A stretch of DNA of 64,000 bases from Collinsella sp. TM10-22 (GTDB lineage Bacteria; Actinomycetota; Coriobacteriia; Coriobacteriales; Coriobacteriaceae): the NCBI RefSeq assembly GCF_003466125.1, contig NZ_QSOC01000007.1, positions 1 through 64,000 on the forward strand, given 5' to 3'. Of the stretch, positions 1-8,210 are shown piece after piece. A model generated the notes under the pieces. It did not search any database and had not been told where the DNA came from. It saw nothing but the letters and a program-made list of their open reading frames with translations. The translations under genes and the position numbers were made by a program. Each line of letters starts with the position of its first letter. Position 1 is the stretch's first letter.

Positions 1-516
1 AATCTATCAGCGCCCTTCCGTAACGGGCGCTGCTTGCTGACAGCTTTAGTTATATCCAAATTCCACCCGCAATTCCACCTCGCCCCCGAACGGTCAACAA
101 AGTGCGATGAACGGTATATCGCATGTGATTACCCCATGATGCACTTCGGCGCTCTAAAGTACCTTTTCAAAGGTAAACGCTATTTTTCCTAAAAATAATC
201 CCCATCGCATCTATAAATCCATGGTTCAGAATTGCATAGGTAAAACAGTTTTATGTATATAAATGAAGCTAGCTCACGTTTTGGACCGAATTCGATGATA
301 TTCAGCTCACCATCATTCTTATTCACGCATCCCTATCAGTTGAGTGAGAATATTGAACGCTAGCAATAGCGTTGCGAGCGTTAGTTCTATGGCCGGGCAT
401 CGTAAGAAATAGGTAAAGATACCGTTCACGCGATACGTCCGTGCCAGCGGTCAATTAAATTGAGACAATAGAGAATAGAGTTAGGCTATCGTCCCCTGCG
501 GGGACTGAACGGACAG
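1..516. other. Long AT-rich intergenic region upstream of ppk
   Basis: No credible gene is seen in these 516 bases, which are clearly more AT-rich than the rest of the window. A short hairpin (GCGCCC at 10-15, GGGCGC at 25-30) near the left edge could belong to a gene outside the window. A promoter-like pair TTGCAT (232-237) and TATATA (256-261) with an 18-base spacer faces ppk; it would give a leader of about 250 bases. A second small hairpin (GTCCCC 491-496, GGGGAC 500-505) lies just before the ppk start. None of these is verified. Confidence 0.5.
232..261 (+). promoter_or_regulatory. Candidate promoter for ppk
   Basis: TTGCAT at 232-237 and TATATA at 256-261 are separated by 18 bases, an acceptable sigma-70-type arrangement. 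It is the best match in the AT-rich leader, but it lies about 250 bases from the start codon, and a weaker pair (TTGAGA 460-465, TAGGCT 482-487) is closer. Confidence 0.3.
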
Positions 517-2985
517 ATGCATATGCCGAGCAAAATCGAAAAGAAGCAAAAGGCCGCCAATCTGCGCAAGCCGCCGCGTGATTTTTCGTATACGCAAAAC
601 CGAGAGCTTAGCTGGCTGCGCTTTGATAACCGCGTGCTTGACGAGGCATTCGACGAGACCGTTCCTTTGTTCGAGCGTCTAAAGTTCGTGTCGATCTTCG
701 AGTCCAACCTCGACGAGTTTCTCATGGTGCGCGTGGGCGGCCTGTCCGACCTGGCAGAGCTCAAAAAACAGCCTGTCGATAACAAGAGCAATATGACCGC
801 CTCCGAACAGGTCGATGCCGTCATGGCCGAAATGCCCGGGCTCCTTACCCGTTGGGAGTCCATCTTCAAGAGCATCGAGGGCAAACTCGACGCCCTGGGC
901 GTTCACCGCGCTCGCGTCGATTCGCTTACGCCCGAGGAGCGCACCTTTGTCACCCGCTACTTCCAGGCCTACGTGTCGCCGGTCATCTCGCCGTTGGTCA
1001 TTGACCCGCGCCACCCCTTCCCCAACCTGCGCAACGGCGCACTCTATCTAGCTTGCGGACTGGACGGTGTCACGGACGAGGAAAGTCTGCTGGGCCTCAT
1101 CGAGATTCCCGCCTCGATGAACCGCGTGGTCGAGATTCCCTCGCCCGCCGGCACCTACTCCTACATCTTGCTCGAGGACGTCATTCTTGCCTGCTTGGAC
1201 AGCTGCTTTGGCTCCTATAAGCCGCTCGACCGCGCTCTGATCCGCGTCACCCGCAATGCCGATATCGACCCGGACGGCGAGGGCGTCGAGGAGGAAGAGG
1301 ATTACCGCCAGCACATGAAGCGCATCCTCAAAAAGCGCTTGCGCCTGCAGCCGGTGGTGCTTGCCGTCTCCGGTTCGCTCGAGAAGGCGACGCTCAAGAC
1401 CATCCGCAAAGCGCTCGAGCTTTCGCGCCGCTCGGTTTTTACCTGCGATATCCCGCTCGACCTGGACTACGTCTTTGGCATCGAGGGCAAAATTCCCGAG
1501 CACCTGCGCAACGAGCTCCTCTTTACGCCGTTTAAGCCGCAGCCCAACCCCACCATCGACATGTCCCGCTCCATTCGCGAGCAGGTGCTGCAGGGCGACA
1601 AGTTGCTCTTTTACCCCTACGAGGCCATGAATCCGTTCCTGGACCTGGTACACGAGGCCGCATACGACCCCGAGTGCATCTCGCTGCGCATCACGCTCTA
1701 CCGCGTGGCCAAGCAGAGTCGTCTGTGCGAGTCGTTGATTGACGCCGCCGAGAACGGCAAAGAGGTCACGGTGCTCATGGAGCTCCGCGCGCGCTTTGAC
1801 GAGCAAAATAACATCGAGTGGGCAGAGCGTCTGGAAGAAGCGGGCTGCACCGTTATCTATGGCTCCGAGGGCTTTAAATGCCACTCAAAGATCTGCCAGC
1901 TCACCTATCGCGAGGGCATGGCGCTTACACGCCTAACGCTGTTGGGCACCGGTAACTTTAACGAGAAGACGGCCAAGCTCTACAGCGACTTTATGCTCAT
2001 GACCGCCCATCCCGGGATCGGCGAAGACGCCAACCTGTTCTTCCGCAACCTGTCGCTGGGCAACCTGCGCGGCGACTACCGCTTTTTGGGCGTGGCGCCC
2101 GTCGGCCTTAAGCCACTCATCATGCGCGGTCTGGACCGCGAGATCCAACGCGCTCTCGCCGGCGAGCCCGCGCGCGTATTCTTTAAGCTCAACTCGTTGA
2201 CTGACCGCGAGGTCATCGACAAGATCGCCGAGGCATCGTGTGCCGGTGTGCGCGTGGACATGATCATCCGCGGCATCTCGTGCCTGAAGCCCAACATTGC
2301 GGGCAAGACCGAAAACGTGCACGTACGTTCTATCGTCGGACGCTTCTTGGAGCACGCGCGCGTCTATGCCTTCGGCGTGGACTCGGACATGATCTACCTG
2401 AGCTCTGCCGACATGATGACGCGCAACACCGAGCATCGCGTAGAGATCGCCTTCCCCGTGCTCGACCCCACCTGCCGCGCGCTGGTGCACGAGTACATGG
2501 GCGTGCAGCTGCGCGACAACGTGAAGGCACGCAGCCTGACGAGCGACGGCACCTGGGTTCCCGTAGAGCGAAAAGAGGGTGAGAAGCCCTTTAACTCGCA
2601 GGAGTTCCTGTTGGAGCGCGCTTATCGCAACGCCGAGTCCGCAGCCGTGGCTTCGGAGCCCGTCGCCAAAGCAAAACCGGAATCCACACCTGTTCTGGGC
2701 CCCAAGCCCAAGCCCCAGGCGGACGTTCCCAAGGTCCAGAAGGTCCAGAAGGTCCAGGCAACCGTCATTGAACCCGACCTGGAATCCGAACCCGAGCCTG
2801 CGCCCCAGCCCCAGCCCCAGCCTCGGCCGCAGACCGTCAAGTCCGCGCCCCATGCAAGCGCCCACCGCGAGAAACCCGCCGGCCAGACCAAGGCCATCGA
2901 GCGCCATCGCCCCGGCCGCGTGCGTATGGGTCTGGGCCTGATCGGCTTAGGCCTTAAGACGCTCATTACCGGCAAGACGAAATAG
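517..2985 (+). CDS. ppk: Polyphosphate kinase (PPK1) with a long Pro/Lys/Glu-rich C-terminal tail
   Basis: PPK1 reversibly moves the ATP gamma-phosphate onto inorganic polyphosphate. The 822-residue product has the family order: N-terminal helical domain (NRELSWLRFDNRVL near residue 30, SNLDEFLMVRVGG near 70), then two phospholipase-D-like catalytic domains. The two family histidines are visible: His456 in CHSKICQL, which would be autophosphorylated, and His613 in FLEHARVYAFG. Typical PPK1 proteins are about 690-720 residues. Here residues from about 709 onward form a low-complexity tail rich in Pro, Lys and Glu, ending in an Arg/Lys-rich segment with a Gly/Leu/Ile patch. The tail includes three exact 9-base repeats (2731-2757). 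Two ATGs occur (517 and 523), with only a weak SD. The gene is monocistronic, ending in a strong terminator. The enzyme call is secure; the role of the tail is unknown. Confidence 0.96.
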   Translation: MHMPSKIEKKQKAANLRKPPRDFSYTQNRELSWLRFDNRVLDEAFDETVPLFERLKFVSIFESNLDEFLMVRVGGLSDLAELKKQPVDNKSNMTASEQVDAVMAEMPGLLTRWESIFKSIEGKLDALGVHRARVDSLTPEERTFVTRYFQAYVSPVISPLVIDPRHPFPNLRNGALYLACGLDGVTDEESLLGLIEIPASMNRVVEIPSPAGTYSYILLEDVILACLDSCFGSYKPLDRALIRVTRNADIDPDGEGVEEEEDYRQHMKRILKKRLRLQPVVLAVSGSLEKATLKTIRKALELSRRSVFTCDIPLDLDYVFGIEGKIPEHLRNELLFTPFKPQPNPTIDMSRSIREQVLQGDKLLFYPYEAMNPFLDLVHEAAYDPECISLRITLYRVAKQSRLCESLIDAAENGKEVTVLMELRARFDEQNNIEWAERLEEAGCTVIYGSEGFKCHSKICQLTYREGMALTRLTLLGTGNFNEKTAKLYSDFMLMTAHPGIGEDANLFFRNLSLGNLRGDYRFLGVAPVGLKPLIMRGLDREIQRALAGEPARVFFKLNSLTDREVIDKIAEASCAGVRVDMIIRGISCLKPNIAGKTENVHVRSIVGRFLEHARVYAFGVDSDMIYLSSADMMTRNTEHRVEIAFPVLDPTCRALVHEYMGVQLRDNVKARSLTSDGTWVPVERKEGEKPFNSQEFLLERAYRNAESAAVASEPVAKAKPESTPVLGPKPKPQADVPKVQKVQKVQATVIEPDLESEPEPAPQPQPQPRPQTVKSAPHASAHREKPAGQTKAIERHRPGRVRMGLGLIGLGLKTLITGKTK
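2731..2757 (+). repeat. Three tandem 9-bp repeats in the ppk tail
   Basis: AAGGTCCAG occurs three times in a row, encoding repeated Lys-Val-Gln in the disordered C-terminal tail. Such in-frame short repeats can change copy number without breaking the frame. Confidence 0.9.
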
Positions 2986-2997
2986 ACGTTTGTAGAA

Positions 2998-3039
2998 GCG
3001 CCCCGTATTTGAGGAATGCCTCAGGTACGGGGCGCTTTT
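2998..3039 (+). terminator. Rho-independent terminator of ppk
   Basis: A long stem starting GCGCCCCGTA (2998) and closing TACGGGGCGC (to 3035) is followed by TTTT. It starts 12 bases after the ppk stop codon. Confidence 0.9.
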
Positions 3040-3086
3040 CCCTGCTACCATGGTTGCGGACAACAACGCGAATGACAGGCAGGAAT

Positions 3087-4400
3087 ATGAAGCTCACCAT
3101 AGAATCGATGACGTATGGCGCCGATGGTCTGGCGCACGCCGACAACGGCAAGGCCGTATTTGTGCAGGGCGCCGTGGCGGGCGATACCGTCGAGGTCGAA
3201 ATCGTGCAGGACGGCAAGTCGTTTATGCGCGCCCGCGCCACCGAGATTCTTGAGCCGAGCCCCGATCGAATTCAGCCTCCCTGCCCCTTCGTGGGCGTCT
3301 GCGGTGGCTGCTCGTGGGGCAATCTCTCGCGCACCGCTCAGCTTGCCGCCAAGGAGCAAAACCTGCGCTCCACGCTCGAGCGCATCGGCAAGTTCACCCC
3401 TGAGCAAGTCGACGAGCTGGTGCAGCCCATCCGCCACACCAAGGACGATTGGGGCTACCGCAATAAAATTGAGCTCGAACCGACCGTCGTTAACGGCCGC
3501 GTTCGTCTTGGCATGCACGGCGTCGATCCCAGCAAGATCGTGACCGTCGATTCGTGCCCGCTGTTCGATAAGCGTTTTCCCAAGGCGCTCAAATCGGTCG
3601 TCGGCGCGCTTAACTATCTGAGCGGCAGCCACGACCTGGGCTTGGAGCGCGTGGGCATTCGCGCCTCGCGTCGCACCAAAGCGCTCGAGGTCGCGCTCTG
3701 GACGCCCACGGGCTCGTTCCCGCGCTCGCAAGTCTCGCGCGTGCTGGCAGACGCCGCACACCCCACGAGCATAGTGCGCGTTATGAGCAAGGGTGAGAAG
3801 AAGGCCCGCCGCGTCTCCAAGGTTGAGATGCTCGCCGGTGAGGGCTCCTGGACCGAGAACATCGCCGACGGCCAGATGCGCCTTTCGGCCCCGTCGTTTT
3901 TCCAGGTCAACACCAAGGGTGCCGAGATTTTGATCGAGCTTGTCATGGAGGCGCTCGACCCGCAGGAAGACGAACTTGCCGTGGACCTGTATTGCGGAGC
4001 TGGAACCTTCACCCTGCCGCTCGCCCGCCGCTGCGACTTTGTTGCCGCCGTCGAGGCCTACGGCCCGGCCGTGCGCGACCTGCGCCGTAACCTGGAGATC
4101 AACAAACTCGATAACGTCGATGTCATCGGCGGCGACGCGGTGCGCGAGTTCCCCGATCAGGACGCCGATGTCCTGGTGGTCGACCCGCCGCGTGCAGGCC
4201 TCGCCCCCGAGGCGATCGACCTTATCGCCAGCACGAGTGCTCGCGATGTCGCCTACGTGAGCTGCGACCCGGCCACCCTGGCGCGCGATCTCAAACGCTT
4301 TGTCGAAGAAGGCACCTTCTCCCCCGTAAAGATCACGCCAGTCGACCTGTTCCCGCAAACCTTCCACTGCGAAACCGTCGTCCACCTCAAGCGCAACTAA
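3087..4400 (+). CDS. RlmD/RumA-type 23S rRNA (uracil-5-)-methyltransferase
   Basis: SAM-dependent RNA m5U methyltransferase of the TrmA/RumA/RlmCD family, 437 residues. An N-terminal TRAM-like domain (about 1-60) is followed by an iron-sulfur motif: Cys66, Cys72 and Cys75 (CPFVGVCGGC), with Cys157 (DSCPLF) as probable fourth ligand. The C-terminal Rossmann methyltransferase domain has DLYCGAGTFTLPLA, DPPRAGLAPEAI and SCDPATLARDL, with catalytic Cys393. The open frame extends 26 codons upstream to 3009, but that extension overlaps the ppk terminator. The ATG at 3087 has AGGCAGGA at a good distance and begins like the TRAM domain, so it was preferred. Which uridine is modified cannot be told from sequence. 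Confidence 0.93.
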   Translation: MKLTIESMTYGADGLAHADNGKAVFVQGAVAGDTVEVEIVQDGKSFMRARATEILEPSPDRIQPPCPFVGVCGGCSWGNLSRTAQLAAKEQNLRSTLERIGKFTPEQVDELVQPIRHTKDDWGYRNKIELEPTVVNGRVRLGMHGVDPSKIVTVDSCPLFDKRFPKALKSVVGALNYLSGSHDLGLERVGIRASRRTKALEVALWTPTGSFPRSQVSRVLADAAHPTSIVRVMSKGEKKARRVSKVEMLAGEGSWTENIADGQMRLSAPSFFQVNTKGAEILIELVMEALDPQEDELAVDLYCGAGTFTLPLARRCDFVAAVEAYGPAVRDLRRNLEINKLDNVDVIGGDAVREFPDQDADVLVVDPPRAGLAPEAIDLIASTSARDVAYVSCDPATLARDLKRFVEEGTFSPVKITPVDLFPQTFHCETVVHLKRN

Positions 4401-4421
4401 CCCAACTGCTCGAACCCACCG

Positions 4422-4507
4422 CCCAAATGATTTTTCTGGGACGGGGATTTAATGATCATTGTGTACCGAATGATCATTAAATCCCCGTCCCAGAAAAATC
4501 ATTTGGG
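4422..4507. repeat. Perfect 39-bp inverted repeat with an 8-base loop (GGGACGGGG family)
   Basis: Arms 4422-4460 and 4469-4507 are exact reverse complements around the loop GTGTACCG. The arm contains TTTTTCTGGGACGGGGATTT, close to the arm of the 33-bp inverted repeat at 14013-14119. It lies 21 bases past the methyltransferase stop and could end transcription, but it is far longer than a normal terminator stem. Confidence 0.95.
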
Positions 4508-4581
4508 AATGGGGCATGGCAAGCATGAGTCTTCGGGGTATAAGACGGCTAATTGTATGCCGCCCTATGAAAGGAACCCTC

Positions 4582-5124
4582 ATGCCCAGCGTTGCCGTTC
4601 TCGCCGCCGATGGCTTTGAAACTATTGAATGCCTGACCATGGTCGATGTCATGCGTCGCGGCGGCGTGCGTGCCACGCTCGTCTCGATCATGCCCACGCG
4701 TGAGGTCGTAAGCTCGCTGCAGATCCCCGTGACCTGCGATGCGCTCTTTGATGAGATCAATTTTGACGAGTACGACTGCGTCGTGCTGCCCGGCGGCCTG
4801 CCCGGTGCCACCAACCTGCGCGCCGATCAGCGCGTCTGCGACGTGGTCTGCGAGTTCGCCGCGACCAAGCACGTCGCCGCCATCTGCGCCGCCCCGTTTA
4901 TCCTGGGTGAGCTCGACCTGCTCGAGGGGCGCCACGCCACTTGCTTCCCTGGCTTTGAGAAAAGCTTCCCCGAAGGCGCCTATACCGGCGAGAAGATTAC
5001 GCAAGACGGCAACATCATCACCGCCAGCGGCATGGCCCAGTCGCTCCCCTTTGCGCTTGAGCTGCTGCGTACGCTCGCTGGAGACAAGGCTGTCGAGAAG
5101 GTTGCCGAGGGCATTCAGCTATGA
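4582..5124 (+). CDS. DJ-1/PfpI family protein (YajL/ThiJ-like)
   Basis: A 180-residue single-domain DJ-1/PfpI protein. Members act as glyoxalase/deglycase-type enzymes or oxidative-stress chaperones. The family residues are visible: an acidic residue in DGFETIE near position 14 and the nucleophile Cys in AICAAPFIL near residue 100, with the preceding VVLPGGLPGATNL strand-loop. The frame is open from 4516, but ATG 4582 has AAAGGA six bases upstream and matches the family N-terminus. It overlaps maf by ATGA (4 bases), so the two are translationally coupled. The exact substrate is not deducible. Confidence 0.9.
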   Translation: MPSVAVLAADGFETIECLTMVDVMRRGGVRATLVSIMPTREVVSSLQIPVTCDALFDEINFDEYDCVVLPGGLPGATNLRADQRVCDVVCEFAATKHVAAICAAPFILGELDLLEGRHATCFPGFEKSFPEGAYTGEKITQDGNIITASGMAQSLPFALELLRTLAGDKAVEKVAEGIQL

Positions 5125-5702
5125 TTTTGGCTTCGCAATCACCGCGCCGCATCGAGTTGATGCGCGAAGCGGGCTACGACATCCGCGTCATTCCCGCTGA
5201 CATCGACGAGACTCCTTTTGATGACGAGGCCCCGCTTACGCTTGTCGAGCGCTTGGCTCGCGCTAAGGCTGCCGCCGTTGCCGCCGAGCACGCCAATCCC
5301 AGTGAGCTGACCATCGCGGCCGACACCATCGTCACCTTCGATGGCAAGATTTTGGGTAAGCCGGCAAACGAGGACGAAGCCCGTACCATGCTCCACGAGC
5401 TCTCCGGGCGCACGCATCAGGTCGCAACCGGCGTCTGCATCGTTAGAGCCGGAGACGCCACAGCCCCGCACGCCGCCGAGAGCCTGTCGTTTGTCGATGT
5501 GACCGACGTGACGTTCTATGAGCTCACCGACGAGCAGATTGAGCGCTACGTCGCCTCGGGCGAGCCCATGGACAAAGCCGGCGCCTACGGCATCCAGGGC
5601 GTCGGCGGGCGCATGCTCGTGCATGATATTTCGGGCGACTTCTACAACGTGGTGGGCCTGCCCATCGCTCGCGTCGCGCGTGCGATTCAAAAACTATCGT
5701 AA
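5121..5702 (+). CDS. maf: Maf family nucleoside triphosphate pyrophosphatase
   Basis: Maf proteins hydrolyse dTTP, UTP or modified nucleotides to monophosphates and have been linked to septum control and nucleotide-pool cleaning. The 193-residue product starts with the Maf motif (LASQSPRRIELM), then IAADTIV near 65, KILGKPANEDEA, SGRTHQVATGV, and KAGAYGIQGVGG near residue 155. These motifs fit the YhdE-type (dTTP/UTP) subgroup. It starts within the stop of the DJ-1 gene. A hairpin follows at 5711-5733. Confidence 0.94.
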   Translation: MILASQSPRRIELMREAGYDIRVIPADIDETPFDDEAPLTLVERLARAKAAAVAAEHANPSELTIAADTIVTFDGKILGKPANEDEARTMLHELSGRTHQVATGVCIVRAGDATAPHAAESLSFVDVTDVTFYELTDEQIERYVASGEPMDKAGAYGIQGVGGRMLVHDISGDFYNVVGLPIARVARAIQKLS

Positions 5703-5710
5703 TTGCATCT

Positions 5711-5733
5711 GGCGCTGGGTATCCCCCAGCGCC
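5711..5733 (+). terminator. Hairpin after maf, possible weak terminator
   Basis: GGCGCTGGG and CCCAGCGCC form a 9-bp stem with a 5-base loop directly after the maf stop. There is no U-run, so it may be an incomplete terminator or a processing hairpin. Confidence 0.45.
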
Positions 5734-5803
5734 TACAATTTCGGCGTACCGTACGGATCCCGACCGGGCATAAGGCCCGGCGGAAAACCGATAGGAGTAA
5801 AAC

Positions 5804-6805
5804 ATGGATACACTGCTTGAGGCCATTGACGTTTGCGATGTCGATGGCTTTTGCTTTGGCAACTACACGGACGAGGAGGCCGGCACCGGTTGCACCGTAA
5901 TCGTGGCACCCGAGGGCGCCACCGGCGGCGTTGACGTTCGCGGCGGTGCCCCGGCATCGCGCGAGACCGACCTACTGCGTCCCGAGAACACTGTGGACAA
6001 GGTCCACGCCGTCTGCCTTTCGGGTGGATCGGCCTTTGGCCTGGAGGCCGCAAGCGGCGTCGCCCGCGAGCTCGAGAGCCGCGGCATCGGCCTTCCCGTC
6101 GGCCCCACGCAGGTGCCTATCGTGTGCTCCAGCTGCATCTTCGACCTCGCCTTTGGCGATCCCACCGTGCGCCCCGACATAGAGGCCGGCATCGCCGCCG
6201 TGCGCGAGGCACTCGACAACACCCCCACCACACTCGAGCAGGGCAATGTGGGCGCCGGCACCGGCGCTACCGTAGGTAAGCTCATGGGCCCCGCCACCTG
6301 CATGAAGGCCGGCCTTGGCACTGCCGCCGTGGCGCTCGGTCCCGTTAAGGTAGGCGCCGTGGTTTCGGTCAACGCCTGCGGCAACGTCGTCGACCCGACC
6401 ACGGGCGAGTGGGTGGCAGGCATGCGCGCAGCAGCCGATAGCGACCAGATCATCGATATGGAGCTCGCCGCTTTTGCCGCCGCCGGCTCTATGCAGATGC
6501 CGCTCGACCGCACCAACACCACTATCAGCTGCATCGTCACCAACGTGGAGCTCACCAAGGCCCAGGCCACCAAGGTCTCCCAGATGGCAGCAGACGCCTA
6601 CGCGCACGCCATTCGCCCCACGCATACCACCAACGACGGCGACACCATCTACACCCTCGCCAGTGGCAAACTGGGCGCCCAGGCAAGCGCCGCCATTCCC
6701 CTAGACCTGCTGGGCATGCTCGCCGTAAGGGCACTGGAAACCGCCATCGTAAACGGAGCCAAAACCGCCAAAACCTCCCACGGCATCCCCGGCGCCGCAA
6801 AGTAA
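5804..6805 (+). CDS. P1 family (S58/DmpA-type) peptidase
   Basis: A 333-residue member of the P1/S58 aminopeptidase family, which are N-terminal-nucleophile enzymes that mature by self-cleavage before a Ser or Thr. Family hallmarks include the Gly-rich HAVCLSGGSAFGLEAASGV (near 68-86), GNVGAGTGATVGKL (near 147) and a C-terminal segment TNTTISCIVTNVELT (near 235), where the cleavage nucleophile is expected. The last motif is a Thr/Ser cluster rather than a textbook Gly-Ser, so the exact nucleophile is uncertain. No signal peptide. The start has a strong SD (GATAGGAG) and the gene is preceded by its own 100-base leader. Substrate unknown. Confidence 0.88.
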   Translation: MDTLLEAIDVCDVDGFCFGNYTDEEAGTGCTVIVAPEGATGGVDVRGGAPASRETDLLRPENTVDKVHAVCLSGGSAFGLEAASGVARELESRGIGLPVGPTQVPIVCSSCIFDLAFGDPTVRPDIEAGIAAVREALDNTPTTLEQGNVGAGTGATVGKLMGPATCMKAGLGTAAVALGPVKVGAVVSVNACGNVVDPTTGEWVAGMRAAADSDQIIDMELAAFAAAGSMQMPLDRTNTTISCIVTNVELTKAQATKVSQMAADAYAHAIRPTHTTNDGDTIYTLASGKLGAQASAAIPLDLLGMLAVRALETAIVNGAKTAKTSHGIPGAAK

Positions 6806-6817
6806 CCTCACCTGACC

Positions 6818-6942
6818 GGTTGCCCGGTGGGGCTTGGTTATGTTTGCTGCTCTACAGTCCTGGCTCGCACGAGGAGCACATTAAGTTCTCTTCGGCTCGT
6901 GCGGAACTCGCGACAAACATAACCAAGCCCCACCGGGCAACC
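6818..6942. repeat. Nested palindrome A
   Basis: Perfect 29-bp arms (6818-6846 and 6914-6942) enclose an inner hairpin CGCACGAG (6866-6873) / CTCGTGCG (6896-6903). The inner roughly 60 bases (starting ACAGTCCT, including AGCACATTAAGT and GGCTCGTG) are nearly the same as the reverse complement of the inner part of palindrome B, but the outer arms are unrelated in sequence. Confidence 0.92.
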
Positions 6943-7040
6943 TACTCAACCAGATCCCTTTCAGCCCAGACCCCTGTGTACCACGCGTCCAAGATCTTCA
7001 AATTCAAATCATCTGAAAATCGATACTTATAGCAGAGGTC

Positions 7041-7142
7041 CCTTGGCCTTTAGTTTGATACAAGTTCCACACGAGCCGGAAAGCACTTAATGTGCTTTCC
7101 GTGCGAGCAGGACTGTCCGCAGTAGCAAACTAAAGGCCAAGG
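7041..7142. repeat. Nested palindrome B
   Basis: Perfect 17-bp arms (7041-7057 and 7126-7142), extendable outward with mismatches, enclose an exact hairpin CGGAAAGCAC (7077-7086) / GTGCTTTCCG (7092-7101). The core matches palindrome A in inverted orientation. Confidence 0.92.
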
Positions 7143-7178
7143 GGCCCAGTCAACCTAACAGAAGCGATTACTCGGCAG

Positions 7179-8210
7179 TTAGTTGAATTTGAAGATCTTT
7201 GAGGCAAGACGGTATAGGCCGAGTGTGGTTTTGTCCCCGGCCCGTCCGCGCAGGTTAGTAAAGAAGCCGACCACGCCGTAGCGCGCACGACGATACATGC
7301 GCTCGTCGTAGGACTTCAAATCGCCCCACAGCGTCTTCAGACGCTCATCGGCACAATCCTCATCGGAAAGCTTGGTAAGCACCGAGCAAATCGCCATCAT
7401 CATGGTGAAATAGCCCATCATGTACGAGCGCAGACGCGACGACTCGACATCGCTGTACAGGTGGAACGATTCCATCATGATGCGCGTAACGCGGAACTGC
7501 TGGTCCAGGCGCTTGACCATCGTGGCCTCGTTGACGCTCTGACCCTCGCGACCGATAAAGTAGCGGTAGAGGTCGATGTCGGCGTAATAGATAGTCTTGC
7601 AACGCGGCAGCGGCACGTAGGCGTAGATGTTGTCCACATAGAACGTGTGCGGCGGCATGGGCAGGTTGGATGCGCGCAGCACATCCGTGCGGTAGCACAG
7701 GCTGTGCATGAGCAGGTTCTGGTCCAGACGGAAATGACCGATCTGATCCCAAGTAAAAATCTTTTTGCGCGGCAGGGCAAACTTGTAACCGATAGCGGTA
7801 TGCGTGCCCTCGTAAACCTTCTCGTACACGTAGTTCGAGATAAACAGATCCACGCGCTGGTCACGCTCCTCAAAGCCGCGCAGGATCGAAAGCATGGTCG
7901 AAAGGGCAGCGCCGTCGAGCCAGTCGTCCGAGTCGACAACCTTGTAATAGGTGCCCTGCGCCTCGCGCAAGCCCGAAAGGACGGCGATACCGTGGCCGCC
8001 GTTCTCCTGATGCACCGCGCGGATAATGCCGGGGTAACGCGTCTCCCACTCGTCGGCCTTAGCGGCCGTCTCGTCCTTGGAACCGTCATCGACGATGATA
8101 ATCTCGATGTCGGTGGCATAATTGCTCCCCTCCAGAATGGAGGTGATGCAATGGTCCATGTCCTTGGCGGCGTTATACGAGGGAATACCGAATGTTATGA
8201 CTTTATGCAT
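7179..8210 (-). CDS. Family 2 glycosyltransferase
   Basis: A 343-residue GT-A fold glycosyltransferase of the GT2 family, likely transferring a sugar from a nucleotide-sugar onto a cell-surface glycan. Visible motifs are TFGIPSYNAAKDM at the N-terminus, the nucleotide-binding VDDGSKDET near 40 and the metal-binding VDSDDW near 98. No membrane segment is evident, so it is probably cytosolic or membrane-associated. ATG 8210 overlaps the end of glf by 8 bases, giving a two-gene glf-GT operon; this suggests a galactofuranose-containing polymer, although the donor used is not shown by the sequence. Upstream in-frame Met (8228) lacks a better SD. Confidence 0.88.
   Translation of the reverse strand: MHKVITFGIPSYNAAKDMDHCITSILEGSNYATDIEIIIVDDGSKDETAAKADEWETRYPGIIRAVHQENGGHGIAVLSGLREAQGTYYKVVDSDDWLDGAALSTMLSILRGFEERDQRVDLFISNYVYEKVYEGTHTAIGYKFALPRKKIFTWDQIGHFRLDQNLLMHSLCYRTDVLRASNLPMPPHTFYVDNIYAYVPLPRCKTIYYADIDLYRYFIGREGQSVNEATMVKRLDQQFRVTRIMMESFHLYSDVESSRLRSYMMGYFTMMMAICSVLTKLSDEDCADERLKTLWGDLKSYDERMYRRARYGVVGFFTNLRGRAGDKTTLGLYRLASKIFKFN

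Larger units (their letters stand above)
6806..7178. other. Convergent intergenic region holding two related nested palindromes
   Basis: These 373 bases separate the + strand P1 peptidase and the - strand glycosyltransferase. They contain no credible gene but two large inverted repeats (6818-6942 and 7041-7142), described separately. Confidence 0.8.

Noticed and set aside
10..30. Hairpin GCGCCC/GGGCGC at the left edge as a terminator
   Set aside because: No U-run on either strand and the upstream gene is outside the window, so it was only noted in the intergenic entry.
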